Source: F1-20-MAGs119 sp040401695 (lineage in GTDB: Bacteria; Actinomycetota; Acidimicrobiia; Acidimicrobiales; Ilumatobacteraceae). Taken from it: a stretch of DNA of 37,315 nucleotides. Of this stretch, positions 1-7,704 are shown piece by piece. The translations under genes were made by a program, and so were the position numbers. The stretch lies in contig JBBANY010000013.1 in NCBI GenBank assembly GCA_040401695.1, positions 1 to 37,315 on the forward strand. The letters run 5' to 3'. Under the pieces are notes generated by a model. It had not been told where the DNA came from. It saw only the letters and a program-made list of their open reading frames with translations, and made no database searches. Position 1 is the stretch's first letter, and each line of letters starts with the position of its first letter.

Positions 1-637
1 CGACGACCTGGCTGTTCCACTTGAAGTCGATCTTTTCGTTTGCATGTGCGCGGTCGCGCATGATCTTCGATGCGCGCAGTTCGTCGCGACGGTGGATCAT
101 CGTCACCTTTGACGCGAACTTGGTGAGGAACACCGCTTCTTCGACGGCGCTGTCGCCACCACCAACGACTGCGATTTCCTTTCCTCGGAAAAAGAAGCCA
201 TCACACGTGGCACATGTCGACACGCCGTGACCGACGAGATCGGTTTCGCGCGGCAGGCCGAGCATCAGAGACTGCGCACCCGTGGCGACGATGACCGAAT
301 CGGCGGTGAACTCCTTGTCGTGGGTCCACACACGCAGCGGCTTGGCCGAAAAATCAATGCGGGCAACTTTTTCAGTGATGTAGGTGGCACCGAAACGACC
401 GGCCTGTTCGCGGAAGCGACCCATCAGCTCCGGGCCCATGATCCCCTCGGGGAAACCGGGGAAGTTCTCGACCTCGGTGGTGAGCATCAACTGACCTCCG
501 GGCTGGTCGGTGGTCGATGACGGTTCGCCCTCGATGACGAGGGGAGCGAGGTTGGCACGGGCGGTGTAGATGGCGGCGGTCAAACCGGCGGGGCCCGAGC
601 CGATGATCAGCACGCGGTGATGGGGAACCGAGGACAT
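1..637 (-). CDS. trxB: Thioredoxin reductase (C-terminus cut by window edge)
   Basis: NADPH-dependent flavoprotein that reduces thioredoxin in the cytoplasm. About 212 N-terminal residues are present and the gene runs off the left edge. Seen: the FAD-binding GSGPAG motif near residues 13-18, the redox-active CATC pair in a CATCDGFF context near residue 142, and the start of the NADPH domain with GGGDSAVEEA. The ATG at 637 is preceded by AGGAG at about six bases, and this ribosome site overlaps the stop of the upstream membrane-protein gene (649), so the two are probably co-transcribed. In mycobacteria trxB2 follows sigM and rsmA, the same order as here. Thioredoxin and the parAB/dnaA region would be expected further left, which I cannot see. 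Confidence 0.95.
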   Translation of the reverse strand, partial: MSSVPHHRVLIIGSGPAGLTAAIYTARANLAPLVIEGEPSSTTDQPGGQLMLTTEVENFPGFPEGIMGPELMGRFREQAGRFGATYITEKVARIDFSAKPLRVWTHDKEFTADSVIVATGAQSLMLGLPRETDLVGHGVSTCATCDGFFFRGKEIAVVGGGDSAVEEAVFLTKFASKVTMIHRRDELRASKIMRDRAHANEKIDFKWNSQVV

Positions 638-648
638 GTTGCTCCTGT

Positions 649-975
649 CTAGATGTCGTCGTTCGAGCGCTGTTTGCGCGCAATGACGAGGCCGGCGAGA
701 AAGAGAACGCCGCCGATGATGAGATACGAGGCCCAGACGGCAGCGTCACGCGACAGGCCCGCATCGAGGGCGGCCTGCAGACCGCGGGTCAGGCCGATGA
801 GGCCAAGGACCGCGACGAGGACGACGCCCGTGAGGATGAGAACCCCGAAAACGATGCCGCGGACGACGGCAATGAGGGGACGTGTGGTGCGGTCGCGCAC
901 GAGGCCGACCCAGCGATCGATGAAGTCGACCGTTTTTGTCGCCCAGTCAGGGTCGGTCAGCGGGTTCGACGGCAC
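649..975 (-). CDS. Small two-helix membrane protein, unknown function
   Basis: A 108-residue protein. Two hydrophobic stretches, about residues 35-65 (rich in V, L, G, I) and 82-100, look like membrane helices. The N-terminus is soluble and charged and the tail KQRSNDDI is likely cytoplasmic. I do not recognise a named family, though similar short proteins sit beside trxB in other actinobacteria. It starts with GTG at 975. A TAGGCT hexamer ends six bases upstream, which fits a leaderless transcript. It lies between the anti-sigma gene and trxB on the same strand and ends 11 bases before the trxB start, so it probably drives or joins trxB expression. Confidence 0.75.
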   Translation of the reverse strand: MPSNPLTDPDWATKTVDFIDRWVGLVRDRTTRPLIAVVRGIVFGVLILTGVVLVAVLGLIGLTRGLQAALDAGLSRDAAVWASYLIIGGVLFLAGLVIARKQRSNDDI

Positions 976-981
976 CGCGCC

Positions 982-987
982 AGCCTA
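982..987 (-). promoter_or_regulatory. -10 element for a leaderless GTG start at 975
   Basis: On the minus strand TAGGCT is followed by six bases and then GTG. This spacing puts the likely transcription start at the first base of the start codon, the usual geometry of actinobacterial leaderless genes. pcnA and the DUF5318 gene in this window have the same layout with TAGCCT. No clear -35 was identified. Confidence 0.5.
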
Positions 988-1004
988 ACTGTGGGACCCG
1001 ACGC

Positions 1005-1520
1005 TCAGCCCCCGTCACCCGCGGGCGACGCGACGCGCGTGACGATCGTGCACGCCGCGGTGTCGACCACGACGAGGGTGGCCGTGTTGGTTCCCTCGGT
1101 GCGGTAGAGCGCATACGTACCGAAGGTGGTGACGAGTTCGCCCGGCGCATCGAGGACAAGGTCGGGGCATCCCTCGACCGCGGTCGTCGCGGCCGTGTCG
1201 GGCGAGGGGTCGAGGGCGGCGTTCTTCACGGCGCTCGGCGTCTCGGCCTTTGGTGCGCTGACGCGGCCGATGCCGAGACCAACCACGAACAGCCCCGCCG
1301 CGGCGACGGCCGTGAGAGCCATCAGCCGGGTCCGGCGGCGCGACGCAAGCGACACGACATTGCTCGGGGCGGAGTCATCGGCAACCGAACCGGCGTCGAG
1401 GGCATCGAGTGCGGCGGCGATGTGGAATTCGCGGCGTGCGGGGTCGACAGCAGGCCGTGCCATGCCGCGCAGGGCAGCATCGAGTGCGTCGTCGTTCGGG
1501 CCGGTGGTGGGATCGGTCAT
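1005..1520 (-). CDS. Probable anti-sigma factor, single-pass membrane protein
   Basis: A 171-residue protein encoded directly after the ECF sigma gene, with its ATG overlapping the sigma stop codon (ATGA at 1517-1520), so translation is likely coupled. The cytoplasmic part (1-65) is short and helical. One membrane helix lies at about 67-86 and an extracytoplasmic tail follows. No zinc-binding HxxxCxxC motif of the ZAS type is visible, and the cytoplasmic part has no cysteine. The tail contains two cysteines (in EGCPD and AACTI) that could form a disulfide outside the membrane. By position it corresponds to mycobacterial RsmA, the SigM antagonist. Function is inferred from location and topology, not from sequence identity. 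Confidence 0.7.
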   Translation of the reverse strand: MTDPTTGPNDDALDAALRGMARPAVDPARREFHIAAALDALDAGSVADDSAPSNVVSLASRRRTRLMALTAVAAAGLFVVGLGIGRVSAPKAETPSAVKNAALDPSPDTAATTAVEGCPDLVLDAPGELVTTFGTYALYRTEGTNTATLVVVDTAACTIVTRVASPAGDGG

Positions 1521-2161
1521 GGTGAGTCGTCCGTCTGGTGTGACGTCGGGTGGGTCAAGTTTGGTTCCCCCGCGGTCTTTTGTCCCGTCACCGACCGCGC
1601 CGGGCCAAGGTGCTGTGCGAGGGCCTCTTTTCCACGGGCCAGGCGCGAGCGCACGGTGCCAACCGGAACGCCCAGGACCTCGGCGATTTCCGCGTAGTCC
1701 AGATCCGCGACATAGCGCAGCACGAGAGCGACACGAAAGTCGTGGGGGACCTTCGCCAGTGCCCCCGCGACGGCACTCGACTGGTCGAGGTGTTCGGCAA
1801 GGCCCGCGGTCGGGTCGGAGTCAGGGTTCACCGTTTCCGTTGCGGTGAGCACCGCGGGATCGGCTGCTCGCGGCGCGCGTTGCACGCGGCGAATCTCGTC
1901 GATGGCCGCGTTGGTCGCGATGCGGTAGATCCACGTCGACAAGTTGGAGCGACCATCGAAGCGGGGGAGGCCCCGCACGATTGCGAGAAGTGCGTTCTGC
2001 ACCGCATCGTCGGCGCTTTCCCGCGACAGGACCATGCGGTGGCACACGGCGTGGACTGCGTCGTAGTGGATGCGCAGCAGCGTGTCGACGGCGGCTCGTT
2101 CACCCGACCGGGCCCGTGTCAGCAGGTCACCCTGCTCGACGTCGACCGCCCCCGCATTCAC
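1517..2161 (-). CDS. sigM: ECF-family RNA polymerase sigma factor (SigM-like)
   Basis: A 214-residue ECF sigma factor that would direct RNA polymerase to an envelope- or redox-stress regulon. Region 2 spans about residues 28-96, with the typical SADDAVQNALLAIVRGLPRFDGRSN-type core shown by ADDAVQNALL and NLSTWIYRIATNAAIDEIRR. Region 4 spans about 130-185, with LRYVADLDYAEIAEVLG and GTVRSRLARG. The frame opens with GTG at 2161. No strong ribosome site precedes it and a tandem repeat array begins 15 bases upstream, so the start is uncertain. Order kinase - sigma - anti-sigma - trxB matches mycobacterial mviN-sigM-rsmA-trxB2, hence the symbol, but orthology is inferred from synteny. Confidence 0.85.
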   Translation of the reverse strand: MNAGAVDVEQGDLLTRARSGERAAVDTLLRIHYDAVHAVCHRMVLSRESADDAVQNALLAIVRGLPRFDGRSNLSTWIYRIATNAAIDEIRRVQRAPRAADPAVLTATETVNPDSDPTAGLAEHLDQSSAVAGALAKVPHDFRVALVLRYVADLDYAEIAEVLGVPVGTVRSRLARGKEALAQHLGPARSVTGQKTAGEPNLTHPTSHQTDDSP

Positions 2162-2176
2162 GCCCGCAGGCTACTC

Positions 2177-2310
2177 AACCCGCCTACGGCGCGGCCGGGG
2201 AACGTAAAGGCCCGCCTACGGCGCGGCCGGAGAAGTAGTGAAGGCCCGCCTAGGGCGCGGCCGGAGATGTAGTGAAGGCCCGCCTAGGGCGCGGCCGGAG
2301 ATGTGGTGAA
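2177..2310. repeat. 34-bp tandem repeat made of the kinase gene's 3' end
   Basis: Three contiguous 34-base units at 2209-2242, 2243-2276 and 2277-2310, plus a decayed 32-base copy at 2177-2208. Units 2 and 3 differ by one base and unit 1 by a few. Read on the minus strand each unit encodes FTTSPAAP followed by TAG, the last eight residues and stop of the kinase. The array is therefore a serial duplication of the gene end, and it fills nearly the whole gap between kinase and sigma genes. Confidence 0.92.
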
Positions 2311-3921
2311 CGCTGCACCGGCGAGCACACCCTGGAAGGGGTTCTTCGTGCTGCACGCCGAGCTGACCCCGGCTTCGCGGAACCACACGAGCAGGTACTT
2401 GGCCGGCTCGGCGAGGACGAAGGTGGTTGCACCAACCTCGGTGCCGTAGTTCTTCGCCACGCGCGGGCCCCACTGGTCGAGCGTTGCGGGAATGGTGTCG
2501 CTGGCCGCATAGACCTCGATGCCCCACGGTTTGGTCTGCGGGTTCACCATCAACGTGCCGGCCGAGGCCGCGGAGAGTTCGAGAACGACACCGACGCCGC
2601 CCTTCGAACCGAAGAACTTGTCGCCGTAACACACGGTGCGCCACTGGGTGCGCGGAACACCATCGAGAAGGAACGGCAACAAGTCGTCGTTCTCGACACC
2701 GTCGTCGCCGTTCGGGTCGAAGCTCATCGCGCGTGTGATGGTGACCGGGCCCGCCGGTGCCGCCGCAGCGGTTGGTGATGTTTCGACGACGACTTCGTCG
2801 GGTGTGATCGTCGTGTCGCTGGTGATGCTGCGCCACGCAACGATGCCGGCGAGCGCGACGATCAACACCATTGCCGCGGCGAGCATCGTCGAAGGTGCAA
2901 CGGCGAAGCGTCGGGGCGCGCGTTGTGTCGGCGCCGAATTCGTGCGCGTGACCGGATTGCTGATCGTCACTTCACCGGGAATGACGGAACGTTCGGTTCC
3001 CGAGATCGGCGAGAGGGGATGCGACTCGATGAAGCCGGCTTGACCGCTCGGTGGTGTGAGACCGGTCGGTGTTCCGTCGACGCCTGCTTCACGGATCCGG
3101 TACAGCGTTTCGTACACGTGCAGGCCGGTGGCGGGACGACGTTCGGGGTCGCGCTGCAACATGAGATGGATGAAGTTCGTGAGCGGGGGCGGCAAATTCG
3201 GGCGTTTTTTCAGGAGATTCGTGGGCTCGCGCTGCACGCGGGCGAGCGCAGTTTCCACGTCGGATTCGCCGATGAACGGCACACGACCTGCGAGGCATTC
3301 GTAGAGAACGAGGCCGAGCGAATAGATGTCGGCGCGACCGTCGAGCGGTTTGCCGCGCACTTGTTCCGGCGACAGATACTTCGCGGTACCCATCATGATG
3401 TTCTGATTGGTGAGGTCGGCCTCGGTTGCATTGACGGCTTTCGCAATGCCGAAGTCGGCGAGCATGACGCGACCCGTTTGGGTGAGAAGAATGTTGCCCG
3501 GCTTGATGTCGCGATGCACGATGCCCGACGCGTGCGCCGCGTCGAGAGCGCTGGCGATGGCCATGCCTATGTGAATGGTGAGCGAGGGACTGAGGCGCGT
3601 CTTTTGGTCGAGCACCTCGCGCAATGTCATGCCCTCGACGTATTCCATGATGACGGCTTGCTGGCCGTCGTTCTCGACGACGTCGTACACCGTCACGATG
3701 TTCGGATGGCTGAGGTTGCCGACAGCCTGCGCTTCGCGGCGGAAACGTTCGACGACGATGGGGTCGTTGTTGTGTTGGGCCTTCATCATCTTCACTGCGA
3801 CTTTGCGCGAGAGCGAGATGTCGTTGGCCAGCCACACTTCGGCCATGCCGCCCTGGCCAATTCGTTTTTCGAGCCTGTACCGCGCGCCAATGAGCGTGTT
3901 GGGTACGAGTGACGAGGCCAT
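2284..3921 (-). CDS. Transmembrane Ser/Thr protein kinase with MviN-type ectodomain
   Basis: A 545-residue receptor-like kinase. The kinase domain (about 14-275) has the glycine loop GQGGMAEVW (22-30), the ATP-binding lysine in VAVK (44), HRDIKPGN with catalytic D138, DFG (156-158) and the activation segment GTAKYLSPEQ, so it looks active. A linker leads to one membrane helix (about 344-364). The extracytoplasmic domain (about 391-535) has a discoidin-like pattern: FDPNGDDGVEND, FLLDGVPRTQW, KGGVGVVLELS and KYLLVWFREAG. This resembles the C-terminal ectodomain of mycobacterial MviN (Rv3910), which there follows a flippase and a pseudokinase. No PASTA repeats are present. A TAGCGT hexamer lies ten bases before the ATG. 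The position directly before sigM supports a role in envelope signalling (inference). Confidence 0.9.
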   Translation of the reverse strand: MASSLVPNTLIGARYRLEKRIGQGGMAEVWLANDISLSRKVAVKMMKAQHNNDPIVVERFRREAQAVGNLSHPNIVTVYDVVENDGQQAVIMEYVEGMTLREVLDQKTRLSPSLTIHIGMAIASALDAAHASGIVHRDIKPGNILLTQTGRVMLADFGIAKAVNATEADLTNQNIMMGTAKYLSPEQVRGKPLDGRADIYSLGLVLYECLAGRVPFIGESDVETALARVQREPTNLLKKRPNLPPPLTNFIHLMLQRDPERRPATGLHVYETLYRIREAGVDGTPTGLTPPSGQAGFIESHPLSPISGTERSVIPGEVTISNPVTRTNSAPTQRAPRRFAVAPSTMLAAAMVLIVALAGIVAWRSITSDTTITPDEVVVETSPTAAAAPAGPVTITRAMSFDPNGDDGVENDDLLPFLLDGVPRTQWRTVCYGDKFFGSKGGVGVVLELSAASAGTLMVNPQTKPWGIEVYAASDTIPATLDQWGPRVAKNYGTEVGATTFVLAEPAKYLLVWFREAGVSSACSTKNPFQGVLAGAAFTTSPAAP

Positions 3922-3988
3922 TGCGTCACCGACGCTAGTTGTGGGCGCCTTTCAAATTGAGGAATTCACACGTCGAAGACATGGTGTC

Positions 3989-4066
3989 CCCGGCGCGTCG
4001 AAGAACGCCGTGTCTATGGCGCGTCAAAGAACGCCGTGTCTATGGCGCGTCAAAGAACGCGACACC
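3989..4066. repeat. 26-bp tandem repeat made of the degV gene's 3' end
   Basis: 26-base units at 3989-4014, 4015-4040 and 4041-4066. The third is the true end of degV. On the minus strand the core reads GTTCTTTGACGCGCCATAG, i.e. FFDAP and stop. The middle copy is nearly perfect, the left copy has several changes, and 3963-3988 may be a further decayed copy (shared cgtcgaag and gtgtc). The array lies between degV and the start of the kinase gene. Confidence 0.88.
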
Positions 4067-4876
4067 GATGGTGCCGCGGCCGGCGTGTGTGCCGATGACG
4101 GCTCCGATGTCGCCGACCTCGATCGAGCCCGAGTAGACCGTGCGCAACTGCGCGAGGAACGCGTCGATGTCGTCGCATTCGGCGTGCAGGACGGCGAGGT
4201 CGGAGATGTTGCCGTGCTCTTTCACCTTCTGGATGAGAAAGGCGAGCGCCTTTGAACGCGTGCGCTGGCGACCACCCTCTTCGACCTTGCCCTCGCGGAC
4301 GTCGATGATCGGCTTGATGGCGAGGGCCGAGGCGATCATCGCCTTTGCTCCGCCGATCCGACCACCCTTCTTCAGGTTCTCGAGGGTGTCGAGGGCCCCA
4401 TACACGTGGACCCGTCCCGACAACGACTTGCCTTTCGCCTCGACCTCGTCGAGGCCGGCGCCGGCCTGGGCGGCTTGGGCGCAGGCGCGCACGATGATGC
4501 CCTGGCCCATGGAGACGCTGCGGCTGTCGACGATGCGCACCGGAAGGTCGCCGGCAACGGCCTTGGCCGCGATCTCCGCGCTTTGCATCGTGGCCGACAG
4601 TGCCGACGACAGGGAGACGACGACGATGCCGGTGGCGCCCTGCGCCTGCAGGCCGCGGTAGGCGGTTTCGAATTGTCCGGGCGAGGGGGCCGCGGTTTCG
4701 GGCAGCACCGGCGACGCGGCGCACTTGGCCCAGAACTCTTTCGGCCCGAAGGCCTCACGGTCGATGTAGTCGGTGTCGCCGAATCTGATGGTGAGTGGAA
4801 CGACCACGATGCCGTACTGGTCGATGATCGACTGCGGGAGGTCGCAGGCGCTGTCGGTGACGATGCGGACTGTCAT
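4040..4876 (-). CDS. DegV family fatty-acid-binding protein
   Basis: A 278-residue DegV protein, the usual family length. Members bind a fatty acid in a deep pocket, and in Firmicutes FakB proteins present it to the kinase FakA; no FakA gene is seen here. Seen: the N-terminal IVTDSACDLP motif (about 5-14), VVVSLSSALSATMQSA in the middle (the Ser/Thr cluster that contacts the lipid carboxylate), VDSRSVSMGQG, and LKKGGRIGG in the C-terminal half. It starts with ATG at 4876, nine bases after the stop of the DUF6049-like gene, so it belongs to the same minus-strand run. Its place between the DUF6049-like and kinase genes is where mycobacteria carry the flippase part of mviN. Confidence 0.9.
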   Translation of the reverse strand: MTVRIVTDSACDLPQSIIDQYGIVVVPLTIRFGDTDYIDREAFGPKEFWAKCAASPVLPETAAPSPGQFETAYRGLQAQGATGIVVVSLSSALSATMQSAEIAAKAVAGDLPVRIVDSRSVSMGQGIIVRACAQAAQAGAGLDEVEAKGKSLSGRVHVYGALDTLENLKKGGRIGGAKAMIASALAIKPIIDVREGKVEEGGRQRTRSKALAFLIQKVKEHGNISDLAVLHAECDDIDAFLAQLRTVYSGSIEVGDIGAVIGTHAGRGTIGVAFFDAP

Positions 4877-4885
4877 GGTGAAAAC

Positions 4886-6901
4886 CTAGTTGAGGGGCTC
4901 GGGATTGGCTCTTTCGAGGGGCCGCGACGGGTGTTCGGCCGTCGCGAGTGCGGCCTCGATGGCCCGCCGGCGACGACTGCGCCAGTTGTGCGCCCACCAA
5001 GTGAGCAAGACCAGCAAGGCCGTTGCGGTGACCACCTGCCCGAGGCCGGCGATTGCGCTGACGTTGGCCGTGATGGTGACCGGCTCGCCGAGCGACAGGT
5101 CTCCCCGTGGGGTCAGTAGTTGCACCGTGACGGGAAAACGTCCGCTCGACCTCGCCTCCACGGCCATCACGACCTCGGCGCTCGCGTTGGCGGGAACTTC
5201 GAGCACCTGGCGGGGTTGGGCGAACTTCAACTTCGCACTGCGGAACCGCACAACGGCGCGCAGCGCGGTGTCGGAGGTGTTGCGCACCTGCAACCGCAGT
5301 TCTGCCTTGCGGGAACTGAGCGTGAAGTTGGCCGCGGCGGGCAATTCGAGCGACCCGAGAACGGATTTCGTGGCGCCGCGCAGGTTCTTGTCCAGTGCGG
5401 CGTTGAGCACCGGGTCGGTACGGCTCGACAGCATCGTCGTCAACATCGCCGGCCAGTCGTTGCGTCGTGGGTCGTTGTCGCTGAGCATCGAGATGGTGTT
5501 GTTGACGCGCGGGGTGAGCTCGTCGACGAGGAGCTTGGTGCGCTCGAGGGTCGTGTCGGTGCCACCCGAGAGATCGAGCACGTCGCCCGTGGTCTCGGTC
5601 ACCGCGGGTCGCGGCTGATCTGCAACCTTCAGCACGGGGCTTGACCCGACGAGGCGGAACAGTTGTTGCAACACGGCGGGGTCGGCGGGCCGAGCGTCGT
5701 CGGTACCGAGGGCGACCATCACGAGGCCAAGGTCCTTGCCCATGCCGAGAAGTGATTCACGCTGCAACACCAGACCCGCCGACACGGTCACCGCACGGGC
5801 AAGCGGGCTGAGAGAGGCGTCGGCAAGCTGGGTGGCATAGGCGGCGTCCACGCCCTGCACGAGAAGAGTGGAACCGTCGGTCGCGCGCGCGCGGTATGTG
5901 AGGGCCGAATCGACAAGGCCACGGAAACCCGACGCGTCGATTGCGCGGGGCGTGAGGATGGCCCCACGCACACCGACGTCACGCAGCAACACGGCACCGT
6001 CGGCATTCAACTTGTCGTCGATCACGATGACACCGCGGTCGGGGGTCACGCCGATTGCCGCGGCGATCGCGTCCTCGCCGGCACGCATCTGCGATGCGAA
6101 GGCCTCACCCATGCCGACCGCAACCATCGCGCCCGCATTCAGCGGAACGAAAGTGGAGGCGGCAAACGTGTGGCGAGCGGACTCCTTGCGTAGGTCTGCG
6201 AACACAGCCGCGCCGGCGACTGCCGCCTGGTCCGCTTGCAACGACACGAATGCACCCGCAGTTTCATCGCCGTACGCCTCGACGAGGTCGACCAGTTGGG
6301 CAGTGAACTGGGGCGAAACGACGCTTTCTCCGCTCGCGATGCGCGCCGGTGCCGATGACAACGCGGCAACGTTCATCACCTGCAGCGTTCCCTCGATGGT
6401 GGCGGACACCGCATCGTCGGGTTCGAGATGGTGAACGAAGGTGGACGTCGATGCGAGCAACTCTTCGCCGGCACGCAGTTCGATCGTGATGGGGTAGACG
6501 CCGCTCGACCCGAAGAGAAGGTTCTCGGGCGCCGACGTGTTTGCGGCGGTCGGCACAGACACCACGAGGCGACCCGCCGAGTTGCGAGGAATGTCCGCGA
6601 CACCGAACCGCAGGCGGTCGAGTGTCTCGGGCATGCGTCCGTTGATCACTTCGGCAAGTTCGCCTCGTGTGTTGACGCGCCGGTGCGACACGACGTCGAG
6701 GTTCAACTTGTCGGACAGCGCGCCGTCGACGGCCACGACCACCCGCCACGACGAATCGCCGATGACCGTGAAGCCCTGCTGAGCGATCGCGACGGTTGCC
6801 GTCGCGGCCGATACCGAACCGCCACTCTGCAGGATCAGAGTTGTCGGTGATACCACTCCGAAAACGCCGGCGAGGGCGACCGCGGCAAAGCGCTTCATCA
6901 T
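4886..6901 (-). CDS. Large secreted, C-terminally anchored protein, DUF6049-like
   Basis: About 671 residues. I place the start at ATG 6901, which overlaps the stop of the GNAT gene (ATGA) and begins MMKRFAAVALAG, a clean signal peptide; the frame stays open upstream but would bury that signal. The mature part is a long extracytoplasmic region rich in V, A, S, T without cysteine-rich or catalytic motifs that I recognise. One C-terminal membrane helix (LGQVVTATALLVLLTWWAH) is followed by a basic stop-transfer stretch RSRRRR and a short tail. Size, topology and place, downstream of pcnA and upstream of the kinase/sigM block, match mycobacterial Rv3909 (DUF6049), which adjoins mviN. The role is unknown; a cell-envelope function is likely from context. 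Confidence 0.75.
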   Translation of the reverse strand: MMKRFAAVALAGVFGVVSPTTLILQSGGSVSAATATVAIAQQGFTVIGDSSWRVVVAVDGALSDKLNLDVVSHRRVNTRGELAEVINGRMPETLDRLRFGVADIPRNSAGRLVVSVPTAANTSAPENLLFGSSGVYPITIELRAGEELLASTSTFVHHLEPDDAVSATIEGTLQVMNVAALSSAPARIASGESVVSPQFTAQLVDLVEAYGDETAGAFVSLQADQAAVAGAAVFADLRKESARHTFAASTFVPLNAGAMVAVGMGEAFASQMRAGEDAIAAAIGVTPDRGVIVIDDKLNADGAVLLRDVGVRGAILTPRAIDASGFRGLVDSALTYRARATDGSTLLVQGVDAAYATQLADASLSPLARAVTVSAGLVLQRESLLGMGKDLGLVMVALGTDDARPADPAVLQQLFRLVGSSPVLKVADQPRPAVTETTGDVLDLSGGTDTTLERTKLLVDELTPRVNNTISMLSDNDPRRNDWPAMLTTMLSSRTDPVLNAALDKNLRGATKSVLGSLELPAAANFTLSSRKAELRLQVRNTSDTALRAVVRFRSAKLKFAQPRQVLEVPANASAEVVMAVEARSSGRFPVTVQLLTPRGDLSLGEPVTITANVSAIAGLGQVVTATALLVLLTWWAHNWRSRRRRAIEAALATAEHPSRPLERANPEPLN

Positions 6902-7647
6902 CGACGGCGTCCGACCAACGTCGCGCGGTCGCATTCCATCACCCGCAGGTGATACCCGACCGATTCGAAGCCCCATTGCTGATAGAGGCTAAGCGCAGCA
7001 ACGTTGTTGATGTCGGTGTTGACGAACATCCGGCGCGCGCCCTGGCCGGCCGCCCAGCGCATGGAATCGGAAACCAGTGCGCCGGCGACCCCCCGACGCT
7101 GCGCCGCGGGCGCCACGGCGAGGCGTTGCAAATAGGAGGCGTCGTCGCTCACCCCCGTGAGGCAGTAACCCAACGTGCGGCCAAGGCCGCCGAATCGCAC
7201 CGGTGCCCGGCGCCGCGCGCCCCTCACTCGGAAGTTCTGCGTGGCACGGCAGGCGTGTTCGAAGGCCGCGGCGTCGAGTGCCCACTCGTCGCCGAATGCC
7301 GCAACGTCGATACGCACCGCATCGGCCGGCCGCACGCGTCCGATGCGCCATGACGAGGCAGGCACCGTGGGCCGTGCGCCGCCGGTCAGGTCGGCAACGA
7401 GGAAGTCGAGTTCCTGACGCACGACGAAGCCGTGGTCCAGCAGTGCCTCGGCAGTCGCGGGACCAACCGCACTCGTGCGCACGCGCTGAAACGCGCTCGT
7501 TGCGGTCGCATCGGCCCACTCGTCGACGAGGGCCCGGGTGATCGTGACGTCGGGTCGATGCGCCGACTGCAGTGTGAGCATCGCCGTGGTGGCATCGAAA
7601 GGCCATACGCCGATCGTCCACGACGGCTGGTCGGCCACGTTCGTCAC
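6898..7647 (-). CDS. GNAT family N-acetyltransferase
   Basis: About 249 residues. The C-terminal half is a GNAT acetyltransferase fold: LQRLAVAPAAQRRGVAGALV is the acetyl-CoA pyrophosphate-binding segment (the Q/RxxGxA/G motif), followed by MFVNTDINNVAALSLYQQWGFE, the usual motif B. The N-terminal half is less conserved. I choose GTG 7647 because a TACCGT -10-like hexamer lies eight bases upstream and the frame further upstream runs into the divergent pcnA gene; GTG 7638 is an alternative. The stop overlaps the start of the DUF6049-like gene, so the two are coupled. The substrate is not predictable from sequence. In mycobacteria a Nudix gene (mutT4) takes this place between pcnA and Rv3909. 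Confidence 0.82.
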   Translation of the reverse strand: MTNVADQPSWTIGVWPFDATTAMLTLQSAHRPDVTITRALVDEWADATATSAFQRVRTSAVGPATAEALLDHGFVVRQELDFLVADLTGGARPTVPASSWRIGRVRPADAVRIDVAAFGDEWALDAAAFEHACRATQNFRVRGARRRAPVRFGGLGRTLGYCLTGVSDDASYLQRLAVAPAAQRRGVAGALVSDSMRWAAGQGARRMFVNTDINNVAALSLYQQWGFESVGYHLRVMECDRATLVGRRR

Positions 7648-7655
7648 GAACGACG

Positions 7656-7661
7656 ACGGTA
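7656..7661 (-). promoter_or_regulatory. Possible -10 element for the GNAT gene
   Basis: TACCGT on the minus strand, eight bases before GTG 7647. It lies about 30 bases from the opposite-strand pcnA -10, so this would be a compact divergent promoter. The match is weak and the call rests mainly on spacing. Confidence 0.35.
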
Positions 7662-7692
7662 GTGCCGCACGTGGCGGGCCGGTCGTTGTGTC

Positions 7693-7698
7693 TAGCCT
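7693..7698 (+). promoter_or_regulatory. -10 element for leaderless pcnA
   Basis: TAGCCT followed by six bases and then the GTG start at 7705, so the transcript probably begins at the start codon. The identical hexamer and spacing recur before the DUF5318 gene (9771-9776). Confidence 0.55.
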
Positions 7699-7704
7699 GA
7701 CCAC

